A model generated the notes under the pieces. The model saw nothing but the letters and a program-made list of their open reading frames with translations. It made no database searches and was not told where the DNA came from. This document shows, one piece after another, positions 1 through 29,056 of a stretch of 64,000 nt of DNA (positions are counted from its first letter, which is position 1; each line of letters opens with the position of its first letter). This DNA is from Bugulina stolonifera (taxonomy: Eukaryota; Bryozoa; Gymnolaemata; Cheilostomatida; Bugulidae). Where the stretch lies: assembly GCA_935421135.1 (NCBI GenBank), contig OW285189.1, forward strand, positions 17,629,072 to 17,693,071. The letters are read 5' to 3'. Made by a program: the position numbers and the translations under genes.

Positions 1-772
1 AAATGATTCCACTGTTCACTTCACCAGCCTTAAGTTCCTCTAAACTGTTTGCATGTCATTAGGTGGAGGTACATCACACCTCCTAAAGTGTGGGACATCT
101 TGAAGATATATTACTGTCTTCCTGGGCCTACACTATTATTCATATTATACTGTATATTATGTATATTATAATACATATATATTAATAAATCAACTTGCTT
201 TACTCACAGCCACACCTTATCTTGTGTTTTCTGTAGTTTGGTCATAAATGGAAGGTTTGTCTGTGTTATAGGATTGTTATATTAAATCTGTCATCTCCAT
301 CTATATGGCAGTGGCTTAGAAATAGTAAAGAATAGAGAATCTCCTTTATGAACAATTTCACAAAATCATGATAAAGAGAACAGTTTAGCTCTATTAAAGC
401 ACCCAAAGTTTAAAATTAGTATTGCAACCAATGTAATATAATTTGTATAACAATTATGAACAATAAATAGTCTGAAATATATGGATTTTCATCTGGTATA
501 TAAATGGCCTAATAAAAACATAGTGAGTATACAATATCATATGCTGCACATGGACCTCATGGTCACACAATTCCCAATACACATAATTTAGTTTGGGAAG
601 TAAAATAAATGATTAAAGAATGAACACTCACACGGCAGAGATTGGCAGAGCACAGCAGGCTATTTCATAGTTGTATAAAAGGCTAAGTTAGGCCTAGTAT
701 AAGTAGTAAGCAGGTATGGTACGCAGTGCACCCCACCCGCCTTCACCTTACTATTAATACTGGTACCATAGT
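1..772. other. 3' flank of the class II PI3K gene, no gene seen
   Basis: This AT-rich stretch lies downstream of the minus-strand kinase stop codon. I see no coding exon, RNA gene or repeat family in it. It presumably holds the 3' UTR and the intergenic DNA beyond it. Confidence 0.5.
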
Positions 773-18766
<17,994 letters not shown>

Positions 18767-21734
18767 CTTACCTTTCTAATTTCTCCATATGTGCATATTT
18801 ATATTTCTGAAAAACAAATGCACATAGCCTATTATATTTGTAACAAAAATAGCAACAATTTACTATGTTAGACTGACTATATAACTTCTGTCCTTTTACA
18901 AACACTCATCCAACTTATGAAAATACAAACCTAGACTCTCTCAGTTACATTACACTGGGTTAAATCACTACAACGATAGTAAAAGAGGAATATATGTACC
19001 TCAACAATAGCACCCTGTCACTACTGATTCTACCTACAGTGTGAAAGCCATAATCTTGAATTAATGGACTGATACGTTTCAAGTAAACATGGTTTCTATA
19101 AACTCCTCATCGAGATAGCCAACACATAGAACAAATTTAAAGTAGGTAATATAGGCCACATAGTGGTCAATCAACCTCCTACTTGACTCTGATTTGGCTA
19201 TGTAGGCCTATTTAGCATCTTAGGCTTACAAAAATACAATCCTATTATTAACTATTGTTATTGCTATTTACTTGTTGCTGATTTGTCACCATCACAATGA
19301 CCGAATACAATAACAATAACATAAAAATTCTAGATTTTTTTTGCATAGCAAGTTGCAGTACCTTTTCCCATGACCAATATTACAGTCATCGCTTTTAATT
19401 AATCTAATGCAACGCACAGCGATTAAAGTTCAACTCTCATTAGAAATCTCTAGCCCCGGATTTTACCTAATATCAAGCTCAATCCAATTTAATTGAATAC
19501 AATCGAAGAGTAGTAATACGATTTAATGATAAATAATATATAAGACATATATTTTGGGATGTTGTATATCCCCTATGCGCTTTGCATTTCAACAATGGTC
19601 CTGTTTTAATAAACAAGTAAAATACTTTTAAATTAATGTTTTAACTCAAAATGAAACATGAGGTGACCTGCATGCCTCTGTAACAAACTGTAACTGTCAC
19701 TATCACTCAGTGCTAGTCAATAAGTCAGTCAGTCATTCCATTCATTCAGCTAGTCAGTGTGTGACTGTGACTCATAAAGCCATACTCACTCAGTTTGACT
19801 TTGTTGTTTTAGTTTCATCAGATCATTTCATTTAGATTTACAAGAAGCAAAAACAAAACCAATACATGTTTAATTATGTTGACGTACACGCACATGTAGG
19901 CCTACATGTCATATTTCGATATTAATATTTATATTAATTAATTATTATTATAAATGATATAAACTGCCTAAAACTGGGTTTTGAGTTTTTCAGCTAAAAC
20001 ACTATGGTTAAGTTGTGATTATCATTATAAAACAATTAATATAAATATCATCAAATCATTTTCGAAATGAGATGATAACATTTCTAATAATACAATTATT
20101 ATTTTATTCATTTTTTTGTTATCTCATCACAGGTTGGTTCAGCTTCAATTTGTGTCACCATCATTCATAACCTTTTCACTCTCACTTTGGTGTTTGGAAT
20201 AGAATGCAATATTATGAGTATAAATGATAGCAAGTACACCGATTCAGAGAAAATCAAAGTCAATGCAATCATGATAATCAAAGTGAAAATCACTAATTCA
20301 GTAATATAACATCTGATCATCTTATCACTCCTCAGATCTATTGGTAACGGGAAATGTTGTTAAATACATTAGAGTAAATGCACTATCTCTGCACAGGTAT
20401 CACCATAGATAAGTCTATCTTGGAGTCTATGGGCATCACCAATGGCATTGCGCCGTCAAAATAGTTTTCGAAAGTTTATTGCATAAGTCTTCGAGCGTAA
20501 AGACAACTTCATACTCATAAAAAGCTCGCTTCAATGAGAATATAACTCTTAGCAAGTACAATGTAATTGCATATATTTTTATCTCGAAGCAAAACCATTT
20601 CACATGCCAAATGTAATATACATGTTTGTGTCTGTGATTGTGTTGGCCTTTAGGATGTCAGCAGTCAGGCTATTAGTTTTATTATAATACTGTTGCATTA
20701 TTTTGAATTCTAATGCATTATGCTGCTACTTGAATGTGAGTTTGTGACTACCATGCTTTGCCAAGTGTCCAGATTTTGTCAGGACACCCCCTGATGGTTT
20801 TGTTCATTCATATTAATTTACCATAGACTGCCTGTCAATGTCATTTTCAACTTTTATGGAGTGCATGTCTGAGAAATAATTACATATAAGAATAATCGTC
20901 AGGTTGCACTAACTTCTGTCTGAGGTGAGGGTCAGACCCTTGCATGTAGGGAATATTGGTGGTATTCCTATCTCATACATGTATGTCAATCACCTATATC
21001 TAGGAATAAAACGAGACTATACCTTTTCACAAACTGTTTTGCTTTGTCTTCCATTGCTAGGAGCAGGTATATAGTGTTTAGAATGGAACAAATAGTATAC
21101 TGTAAGCATAATGCCTATTACGATGTATAGGCTCATGACTGTAGGCAAGCTCACTATGTGTACCCACATATCTTTCAATACTGCAGGTCTACAAATACAG
21201 TTTCATGTAACGTACTTTGATTGTAGTATGCCTGTGGTAAATGCAGTGGGACAAAAGGAGGTGAATGCATTACATGAGCAATTCCAGAAGAGTAATGTAA
21301 TTGCGGTTACAGCCTAGTAAAACTGCAGTGTCCCTGTAAAAGGTCTCATTTCTAACATTGGGCACGTGAAAGCAATGGTAAAACAGACATTCAGTTCTAT
21401 CATATTTTATGTCACATGTACACACCTTTATTTGATTAGCAATAAAGAGTTTTATAAAAAAATATAATATATTTATTATTCTGATACATAATTTTGGAAT
21501 AGATTAACAATCAGCAGAGAATAGCCCTAGTGTCCTCAAAAACAAAAATGTGGATGGCTAGAAAGTTTTAGCTTTATTAGAACGTGTGCTATTCTTATTT
21601 CTTCGGAGATTATTTAGGAGATACATGTATATTACAAAGTACACAATCTTGTAGGTCACACATCTAGATAATGATAGAATCCATAATGTTACAGTATGCT
21701 CTGCAGCCTTCAACTAGCGGAGCAAGTTGCCATT
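18767..21734. other. Intergenic region between PI3K and the Ig gene
   Basis: It presumably contains the PI3K 5' UTR and promoter (near 18780-19500) and the 3' UTR of the minus-strand Ig gene. An open stretch on the plus strand at 21186-21317, after CTGCAG, could be a terminal exon, but I have no homologue for it. No other gene is visible. Confidence 0.4.
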
Positions 21735-24613
21735 TCATAGCTTCAGAAAGATAATCATGACCAATAAAACTCCCATACCAAATGGTGACATCCTTGTGGA
21801 AGCTGAAATTAATCATTAACACATTAACACAGATTGCAACTCACTGGTTGTATGAACTCTTACTCATGACGCAGGAATTACAGAAATGTAAGCACCTAAA
21901 AAGTAATATCCACCCTTTGACCTCTGGGGTCAGTGCTGCTCTATAAAAACTGATAGAGTATAACTATTGTAAACACTGTGAAGCGTGTTGATCTTTGTAA
22001 CATGTTGATACTAATCTGGAGTTGTCTGCTCTATTTTTACTTACAAAAAATGTATAAAGGACAACTCTGGCTTATAATCAGTTAGATGTGAATACATCAC
22101 AACACAGTGAATGGTGCATATAAATGTTTAGTTATTTTCTACACAATTTTTTTACCAATATGTATAATCATATGCTCATATACAGTGATTAAATTCTCAC
22201 TAAAATCTCCTGTCTAAATTATCACAATACTCACAGTTAATATTAAATGAAGTAGACATGACACTTCTGTAGTTGTAGAGATCAGCAACACACTTTACTT
22301 TGCTATTAGTAGTTGTGTCCTCTTCAGTTGGTTTGAATGGTAATGTACTGGTGACTTCCCCATAGCCGGTTCCTATTATAGCAACAGAACAGCTAAGTAG
22401 AAAAATCTAATTTGTGCATGGCTGTCCTCCAATAACCAATTATAATTGTCGGCCAGCTCTGTGCAATTCAAATGGGCTGGTAAATAGTTCAACATACGTA
22501 CATTGTTGGAGAGCTGGAGCATACTCATATGTGTCAAAACTTTGTACAGTAATCTCATGGAGCACATGCAAGAACATGCTGTTACCTGTCTTGTTGCTAT
22601 AGGTATAACTAAGCAGTGTATTGCTAAGCTCGACTCCATCTTTATAGTATCTGTGTGTGGCTGGTGGATAGCTGTTCTTAGTTGTACATTTTAGCTTATA
22701 TTCCCGACGAGCCTCCACAGCACCAGGCTTGTTTACACTGTGCTCCCAATCTAAGGTTATGCTGTCAGGCTTGTCTGCAAAGATTATTGCACCATATACA
22801 TGTACATAACAATTCATAGTAGGGAACTTCGATAAATCAACAAGTAGCTCATCCCTTTAGTATCTGCTAAAAACAGTTCACTCTTTGGTGCGCACATGTA
22901 TTTTGATATAAAATCTCCTTGCAATAAAACATTACAATTACAATTAGGTGTGCCATGTACACGTCATGTAATTGTTGCTGTTCCTCAAAAGCCAGTTAAT
23001 GATGCAGTATGTTACAGTGTACAACAACACTGCATGTACATGTACATATTATATACATTGTATGTGCATGTATCTAACGTGTATATATTATTATGTGTGC
23101 ATCTACCAATTATAATGTAAAAATCACATAGTAGGCCTACACTACCAATGTGCACTGCTAATCTGTGATAAATTGTGAAGAAGAGTCTGCAGAAATAATA
23201 GTCCCATGAAACATATTTTAAAGTTGTGTCCCATCAGTTGATAGACAAAATAATAATGTTATGCGTACATCCTGAATGCAATGTGAATAACAATGACAAT
23301 ATACATCGCTTACCATAGATGTAGACTCGTGCAGATTTCTTTGTTGTCCCCGCCTCACACTGGAACGTACCATCATCATGTGATGTGGCATTTTTAATAA
23401 TGAGATTGTAGATAGAACTATGATCCGTGTCGATATCATACCAGTCAGGATTTTTACTTATCGCGTCTATCGCCAGAAGAGTTGGCTTAGCTGTATCTTT
23501 TGTCACCTGTTAATATTTCACCTGGTTATATAAATCATATAATCTACATGATATATTCTATATTAGTGGGTGAGTCATTTTACATGTAGATACTCTCGAA
23601 AAATATATTCAAATGTGTTCCCATAGAGAAAAAGAGGTGTTGCCTCGAGAAGGGACAACTTTCTAATTAAGATCAAAAGCTTATGAATGCTCATGTACAG
23701 ACACCATTGTGGAAATAATATGCTGATTTTAAAGTTTTGTGAAATTAGCTTTTTAGAATATCTAAAAATAGATTATAAATATAAATATTTACATAGACAC
23801 TCACCAGATGCCAGATAACATTGTCAACTGAATCCTTTCCATTTACTACACATTTTAGTTTAAATGTTGACCCCATTTCTCTTGTGGTGTCGGAGGGGCC
23901 TGTGTATACACTCACACATTCACATGCGTTAGGAAATAAGACTAAAATAAAAATAATAAACACCTAAAAAGTTGTGGAAATGTGATTGCAATTATTGGTT
24001 CAAAGAAATATACGGTGTAAATAACGGGCGACAAAATTTTATGTCTAGTAAACACTAATATCATTGCTACATAGTTTAGCAGTTGTCTACACATACATGT
24101 ACGCGATGGGCTACACATAAAACCAACTATCAACCAACTATCAACCAACTATCAACCAACTATCAACCAACTATCAACCAACTATCAACCAACTATCAAC
24201 CAACTATCAACCAACTATCAACCAACTATCAACCAACTATCAACCAACTATCAACCAACTATCAACCAACTATCAACCAACTATCAACCAACTATACCCT
24301 GTGTCTGGCTATTGAGCGCTCAGTATTTTCTTGGAGAATTATATGCACGTCCGCCTCACACTAATTGTAAGTGTGAAAAGAGTTAGAGTAATTGTAAATG
24401 TAGTATATTATTTATATATAACTATAATTACAAGGACACCGAGATGTATGTACATGTAAACAGAGCACATTGACATGCATTTTCTAGTTATAGATAAATG
24501 TAGCCCTAATATGCAAACTTTGTTTTGCAGCTCACGTTTAAACAGAATTTAAACATACCAAATATCTGGAGAATCAGCAGACTCACTGCACATAGACCTT
24601 TCCTGTCAACCAT
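21735..24613 (-). CDS. Secreted two-Ig-domain surface protein, probably GPI-anchored (copy A)
   Basis: Six exons on the minus strand: 24559-24613, 23805-23941, 23314-23506, 22586-22774, 22235-22372 and 21735-21802. All junctions are GT-AG and the total of 780 nt gives 259 residues. Exon 1 is a signal peptide (LCAVSLLILQIFG). Exons 2-3 form a V-like Ig domain, with Cys in FKLKCVV and the DDGTFQCEAG strand. Exons 4-5 form a second Ig domain, with YKLKCTT and KVKCVAD. The last exon is short and hydrophobic (GVLLVMIIFLKL) with nothing cytoplasmic, as in GPI-anchored proteins. It is paralogous to the plus-strand gene at 35437-37564, with the same intron phases. The role is unknown; adhesion or self-recognition is only a guess. 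Confidence 0.85.
24121..24295. repeat. 11-bp minisatellite in intron 1 of Ig gene A
   Basis: About 16 essentially perfect copies of the 11-bp unit CAACCAACTAT. The homogeneity suggests recent expansion. Confidence 0.97.
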
Positions 24614-25369
24614 TCTTTACTTAGCAGAAAATCTCACAAAAATTGGTTCAGAACCTTTTTACACCTCTAAAGTTAACAAGGTGGTATGTAAATGATTACA
24701 TGTATGATATTGTGTGACATTAATTACGATGGTGTTACATAATCAGATTTAATTTGTTGTGTACATTTGTAGCCCTATGACACATCATAAAGTTTCAACA
24801 GACTATGCACTAATTGGCACGAATAAGGTTAGACAGTGCAAAATAAGTGTTTAGTTGTTCTCCATTCATTTTACAGGCAATAATTGAGGGGTCAAGACAC
24901 CACCAGACTACTTAGAGTTTTAGATGCTAAAGCTATTACTAGCTGGATGATACATCTATCTCAAACATTGTTACAGTTCTAGTAATTCTAATGCAGTAAT
25001 TAGCTGTATTGGAGTTATCCTATCCGATTAGTATTAGCTATTTAACGCAATATAACTATCATAGATATGACTAACACATGGCTTATCATTATCATTGTGC
25101 TATAGCTTAGGTCTCACCAAACTCCCACCCCACCCTCACCACGGCAAGCACTGACTCACTTTATTTAGCATTAGAATATGACTCAGTTTAAAAGTTACAC
25201 CATCTGCTGTAAAACACCAAACACTCTTTTCTTATATATTTTGTGAAAACTAAGCGAACTAATGCGCATTGTATCTGATCATTTCTGGATTATTGTGATG
25301 TGAGAAATTTAAAGTCTAATCTTCGCCACTTGGGACCTGTTGATGATTAATTCTTGCAAATGACTTCAG
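24614..25369. other. Intergenic region upstream of Ig gene A and the interrupted host gene
   Basis: No coding exon, RNA or repeat is seen. It should hold the promoter of the minus-strand Ig gene and, at its right end, the 5' region of the plus-strand gene starting at 25370. Confidence 0.4.
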
Positions 25370-25411
25370 ATGCAATTATTTCGCAATGCATATCACCCAT
25401 CTAGTTATACT

Positions 25412-25417
25412 GTTGTG
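25412..25417. repeat. Left target-site duplication (GTTGTG)
   Basis: Six bases immediately outside the left terminal inverted repeat, identical to 33289-33294. Six-base duplications are typical of Polinton/Maverick integration. Confidence 0.95.
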
Positions 25418-25716
25418 AGTAGTATAGTCAGTGCACTTCTAGACAGACACGCACTCATTGACCCCTGTTTTCAACCAATCACAAGCCGGTATTTCCGATT
25501 TCAACCAATCACAGAAGAGTACAAAAATTTTGCACACGACCTTGCCAAGGTCACCCCAAAATCCCCCCTTCTGATTGGTCGAAAAAACATTTGCACACTT
25601 GACCCCAAACCCGGCCACGACCCCTTCCCTCCCTCCTTCCCACCCTCCTCCCCTCCCCCTCCCCCACCTCCCACTCCTCCCTCCTCCCCGCCACCGCCCT
25701 CGTCCCGTCCGCACCA

Positions 25717-25757
<41 letters not shown>

Positions 25758-25812
25758 CTCACCACCGCCACCGCCTCCGCCACCACCGCCCTCACCACCG
25801 CCGCCGCCACCG
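25418..25812 (+). repeat. Left terminal inverted repeat of the element
   Basis: It matches the reverse complement of 32910-33288. Over the first 200 bases I see two differences (about 25527 and 25610). The inner part is a CCACCGCCG-type triplet array where the two ends differ by indels, so the inner edge is approximate. Confidence 0.9.
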
Positions 25813-25820
25813 GGGGGAAA

Positions 25821-26177
25821 GAGACTACTAATGCAATCTTTACAAAGTTCAGTCACCACCTGAACATAAGCGTCTTTTTCTTACTACAGAACCTTTTCCC
25901 GAAAGATAATAGAACAGTGTCAATAAACTCGCAGTACTTTTTCTTGTTCAAGAACCCCAGAGACGGAATGTCTGTTACCAATCTTGCAAAGCAGGCTTTT
26001 CCTCAGAGTACAAGAGCTGTTCAAGAAGCTTTTAGTGATGCTACATGTAAGCCACACTCTTTTCTATTCTTGAATCTTCGCCAGGAAACCCCGGAGTGGG
26101 CTAGACTGATCGGTAATTTTGCTTCTGAGCACTCTCCCATGACTGTATATATCCCGAATACCCTGGAATATAAGTAG
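25821..26177 (+). pseudogene. C-terminal remnant of viral-type DNA-packaging ATPase (FtsK/HerA-A32 type)
   Basis: The segment reads FTKFSHHLNISVFFLLQNLF, then FLFKNPRDG and a tail with EAFSDAT and LNLRQETPEWARLIGNF. These match my recollection of the C-terminal half of the packaging ATPase in virus-like Polintons (the sensor Q in LLQNLF and the NPRD element). Upstream the frame runs straight into the triplet-repeat part of the terminal repeat, so the Walker A and B region is absent. The first in-frame ATG is only at 25968. In intact relatives this enzyme pumps DNA into capsids; this fragment cannot bind ATP in the normal way. It is followed by the small ORF at 26243. Confidence 0.7.
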
Positions 26178-26242
26178 CATTCACATCTCTACTCTCTCCA
26201 TAAACTGTCTTGGACTCGGAGAGAGCACATCCATCATCAAGC

Positions 26243-26608
26243 ATGAGATACATTAATTCGCCCAAGTATTCTCCAAGGTTGAGGAGGAATGCCTTGAGTA
26301 TATATGCACTGACAAAAGCATCTGCAACCATCAGAGATTCAACCATTGCTGAGGCTAACAAAGACCTTATACTCGCTCTTGTTGAGTGTGCTAGAAATGT
26401 ATTATTAGGTAATGTTCATCTGACTACCGCTCAGTTGAACTCTCTACGCCGACATAGAAGGGCCATTGAGGATCTCACCAACTCTCGTACTAGTGTGAGG
26501 CAGAAAAAGTTAATCCTACAACGTGGTGGATTTTTAGGTCTTCTTTTGAAGCCATTGGCAAGTTTACTCGGAGGTGTGCTTGGTGGATTAGGTGGTGGAC
26601 AAAGGTGA
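26243..26608 (+). CDS. Small basic virion-type protein with glycine-rich hydrophobic tail
   Basis: 121 residues from the first ATG (upstream in-frame starts are non-ATG). The middle, EANKDLILALVECARNVLLG and SLRRHRRAIEDL, is helical and basic. The C-terminus, QRGGFLGLLLKPLASLLGGV, is a glycine-rich hydrophobic segment. The pattern of a lysine/arginine-rich body and a GGFL tail recurs, as I recall, in ORFs beside capsid genes of similar cnidarian and echinoderm elements. Function is not known; a minor capsid or membrane-active role is a guess. The stop is two bases before the ATG of the next ORF. Confidence 0.65.
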   Translation: MRYINSPKYSPRLRRNALSIYALTKASATIRDSTIAEANKDLILALVECARNVLLGNVHLTTAQLNSLRRHRRAIEDLTNSRTSVRQKKLILQRGGFLGLLLKPLASLLGGVLGGLGGGQR

Positions 26609-26609
26609 A

Positions 26610-27179
26610 ATGAGTCTCAAGTTTTCTAAAAAGTATCTTCTTATGGATAAACATACATATGAATCAATGAATAGTAGAAACAACAAAAAAGAAGGAGAGC
26701 ATCTACCCTCACTCTCTACAAATGGGGATCTACTCCTGGCAGAAAAAAGCAGAAAAGATGTAATATCTAACCTCAAAAACCCTAATACAGACATCTACTC
26801 TCAGCTAGAGCAACATACTCATAGAATGAATAAGTTCCTAAAAGAGTTGGAGAGATCACGCCATCCCCAGCAGGAGTTGTATAATACATTAGAGGGAATT
26901 AACACTAGGTTTAATGAAATGCATACATGGAGACAAAGAGAAGAAGAAGCACAAGAGCGAGGGCGAGAGAAAAAAAGAGATGATGAAAAGAGGCGAAGTG
27001 GCTCAAGGTCACCACTACCATACCCATATAGGAGAGAAACAAAACCAGAGAAGTCAGAAGCTGGCGCACGTTGGAGTAGGAAGGGTGATAATAGAAGTCC
27101 TATCAAAACTAGGTCTAGGCGAAAGCTTCCTAAAACCCCTCTTGCAAGCGATAGTAAAAAAGAAAGATGGATGATATAG
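26610..27179 (+). CDS. Hypothetical charged coiled-coil-like protein of the element
   Basis: 189 residues from the first ATG. The N-terminus (MSLKFSKKYLLMDKHTYESM) is followed by predicted helices around QLEQHTHRMNKFLKELERS and a very basic, Arg/Ser/Lys-rich C-terminal third. There is no catalytic motif. Its last 13 bases overlap the integrase start in another frame, suggesting compact viral-style packing. I do not recognise a defined family beyond its position between the small ORF and the integrase. Confidence 0.6.
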   Translation: MSLKFSKKYLLMDKHTYESMNSRNNKKEGEHLPSLSTNGDLLLAEKSRKDVISNLKNPNTDIYSQLEQHTHRMNKFLKELERSRHPQQELYNTLEGINTRFNEMHTWRQREEEAQERGREKKRDDEKRRSGSRSPLPYPYRRETKPEKSEAGARWSRKGDNRSPIKTRSRRKLPKTPLASDSKKERWMI

Positions 27180-28237
27180 ATGAAGGTCTACGCGATATTT
27201 ACTTCTCCCCTCCTCAACCACCATCTTTTGGAGGAAAGAGAAAGTTAGTTTTAGCTTCTCCTCCTGGTATTAATGAGAATGATGTTGAGAAGTGGTTGAG
27301 AAGTCAAGACGCATACACTCTTCATCGCCCGATTAGAATGAAGTTTACAAGGAGAAAAACGTTTGTGAGTGGGATTGGTGAACAACTCCAGGCAGATCTC
27401 GTGGATGTGCGTGCGCACAAGGACTCAAATGATGGAGTAACATTTTTGCTCACCTGCATAGATGCCTTCTCACGGAAAGCATGGGTCTTTCCTCTTCATT
27501 CAAAGTCTGGTCTGGAAGTGTCCAATGCACTCATCTCTCTATTCGAAAATGAAAGCTTTAGACAAATACAAACTGATAAAGGTAAGGAGTTCCTAAACAG
27601 AAGGGTGAGCGAAGTGCTAAAGAAGTATGGAGTTAGCCATTTCACCTCTGAGAATGAGATCATCAAGGCTGCTCTTGTTGAACGCTTTAATAGAACATTG
27701 AGAGGGAAAATTCATCGTCTACTCACTTATAGAGGAGATGGACGCTACTTAGAAGATGTAGAAGACCTAGTCCAAGGATATAACAACAGTTTTAATAGGT
27801 CAATTGGAATGAAACCTATTGAGGTTGATTACGATAATCAAGAAGAAGTTTGGGTTCGGTTAAATGAGTTCTCACCTAAACGATGGTTAAAGAAAACAAG
27901 AGGAAAATATTCACCAGGTGATCATGTTCGGATTTCGATGGCCCGTAGTAGCTTTGAGCGAGGGTTCACACCAAACTGGTCAACCGAGATATTCACCATA
28001 AAAGCAGTCAAGGCACATACCTCACCCCCTGCTTATACACTGGAAGACCTAAACAAAGAAGGAGTAGATGGAACATTCTATGCACAAGAATTGCAACATG
28101 TTAACCTACCTGAAATCTTTAGAGTTGAGAAAGTAATACGTAAGCGGAGAAGGAGAGGAAAAGAAGAGAGTTTCGTGAAATGGAGTGGTTATCCCTCTTC
28201 ATTTAATAGTTGGATAGATTCTAGTCAGTTTGTGTAA
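27167..28237 (+). CDS. INT: Retroviral-type integrase (c-integrase) with chromodomain
   Basis: 356 residues, intact. The rve-type catalytic core carries the D,D-35-E triad at D77 (QADLVDV), D137 (QTDKGKEF) and E172 (ALVERFNRTL), with exact 35-residue spacing. The region QGYNNSFNRSIGMKPIEV follows the core as in Polinton integrases. The C-terminus (about 318-353; FRVEKVIRKRRRRGKEESF, KWSGYPSSFNSWI) is a chromodomain, which in other integrases reads histone methylation and steers insertion. The product should cut and join the element ends, giving 6-bp duplications as seen here. The catalytic residues look functional. Confidence 0.95.
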   Translation: MDDIDEGLRDIYFSPPQPPSFGGKRKLVLASPPGINENDVEKWLRSQDAYTLHRPIRMKFTRRKTFVSGIGEQLQADLVDVRAHKDSNDGVTFLLTCIDAFSRKAWVFPLHSKSGLEVSNALISLFENESFRQIQTDKGKEFLNRRVSEVLKKYGVSHFTSENEIIKAALVERFNRTLRGKIHRLLTYRGDGRYLEDVEDLVQGYNNSFNRSIGMKPIEVDYDNQEEVWVRLNEFSPKRWLKKTRGKYSPGDHVRISMARSSFERGFTPNWSTEIFTIKAVKAHTSPPAYTLEDLNKEGVDGTFYAQELQHVNLPEIFRVEKVIRKRRRRGKEESFVKWSGYPSSFNSWIDSSQFV

Positions 28238-28291
28238 AATCAAAGGTAGTATAAATTCAATATGTAAGTTCAGTTTTGCTCACTCTCAAAG

Positions 28292-29038
28292 ATGGCCTTC
28301 AATGTCACACTTACCTCAAATGTCCGCATCGGTGGGAGTGACACAAACACCAATGCTCACTTCATTACGAAGCTAGCCAAGACATTGAAGCTTCACTCAT
28401 CTCAGTGGGAGGTTGGGTTACTTGACATTCAGTACCCCGCATCCTGGAGAAATGTAGAAGATGGCTATGTAGTGGTTACGAATACAAAAGATGGAGTCGA
28501 ACGAAAATGTGAAATCAGGAGTGGAAGGTATGCTTCCATGGGTGAACTTTTGAGTGAGATCAATAGAATACTAATAAACTACGACTTAGAAAAAGTAGTG
28601 AGCTTTTACTATGATAGTCTACGGAATGAAACTTTCCTCATGTTGAGAGAACAGGAACACTCTGTCATGATGTCACGTGATGTTGCGTGGGTGTTGGGAT
28701 TCAAGCCTGATGTAGAATATGCTGCGGAAATCAACAGGAGTCAAAACCCTCCAGACATCAATGCTGGTTTTACATCCCTCTATGTCTACTCCTCCGTAGT
28801 CTCACCAAGACATGTTGGAGATAGTCTAGTCCCCCTACTTCGCACAGTTCCTATAACAGAGAGTGAAAGAAATAGCACCGTTTTCTTTGAGTTTTCGAAT
28901 GTTCAATACTCTCCAGTGTCTAATACAAGCACAGACCTCATCGAGGTAGATATAAGACGTGATGACGGAGAAAGGGTCTCATTTCGCAGTGGAAAGGTTG
29001 TGCTGACGGTTCGTTTCAGACCGCGTGGAGAGAAATAG
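28292..29038 (+). CDS. Penton-like minor capsid protein
   Basis: 248 residues, intact. N-terminal strands with FITKLAKTLKLHSSQWEVGL and LDIQYPASWRNVEDGYVVV match the conserved start of the single-jelly-roll minor capsid (penton) protein of Polintons and adintovirus-like elements. A later helix and strand segment includes VAWVLGFKPD. It would occupy the vertices of an icosahedral particle. It lies 54 bases after the integrase and 18 bases before the next ORF. Confidence 0.8.
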   Translation: MAFNVTLTSNVRIGGSDTNTNAHFITKLAKTLKLHSSQWEVGLLDIQYPASWRNVEDGYVVVTNTKDGVERKCEIRSGRYASMGELLSEINRILINYDLEKVVSFYYDSLRNETFLMLREQEHSVMMSRDVAWVLGFKPDVEYAAEINRSQNPPDINAGFTSLYVYSSVVSPRHVGDSLVPLLRTVPITESERNSTVFFEFSNVQYSPVSNTSTDLIEVDIRRDDGERVSFRSGKVVLTVRFRPRGEK

Positions 29039-29056
29039 TACAGACAGAGAAATAAC

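Noticed and set aside
21111..21317. Plus-strand frame ending KEVNALHEQFQKSNVIAVTA after CTGCAG
   Set aside because: Looks mildly coding, but no partner exon or family was found; left as an unsupported possibility.
24083..24364. Plus-strand 93-codon frame with repeated INQLSTNYQPT
   Set aside because: A translation of the 11-bp minisatellite lying in the intron of the minus-strand Ig gene.
25439..25859. Long Gly-, Ala- or Pro-rich frames in the GC triplet array at the left end
   Set aside because: Low-complexity translations of the inverted repeat's triplet array, mirrored at 32595-33324; no real protein features.
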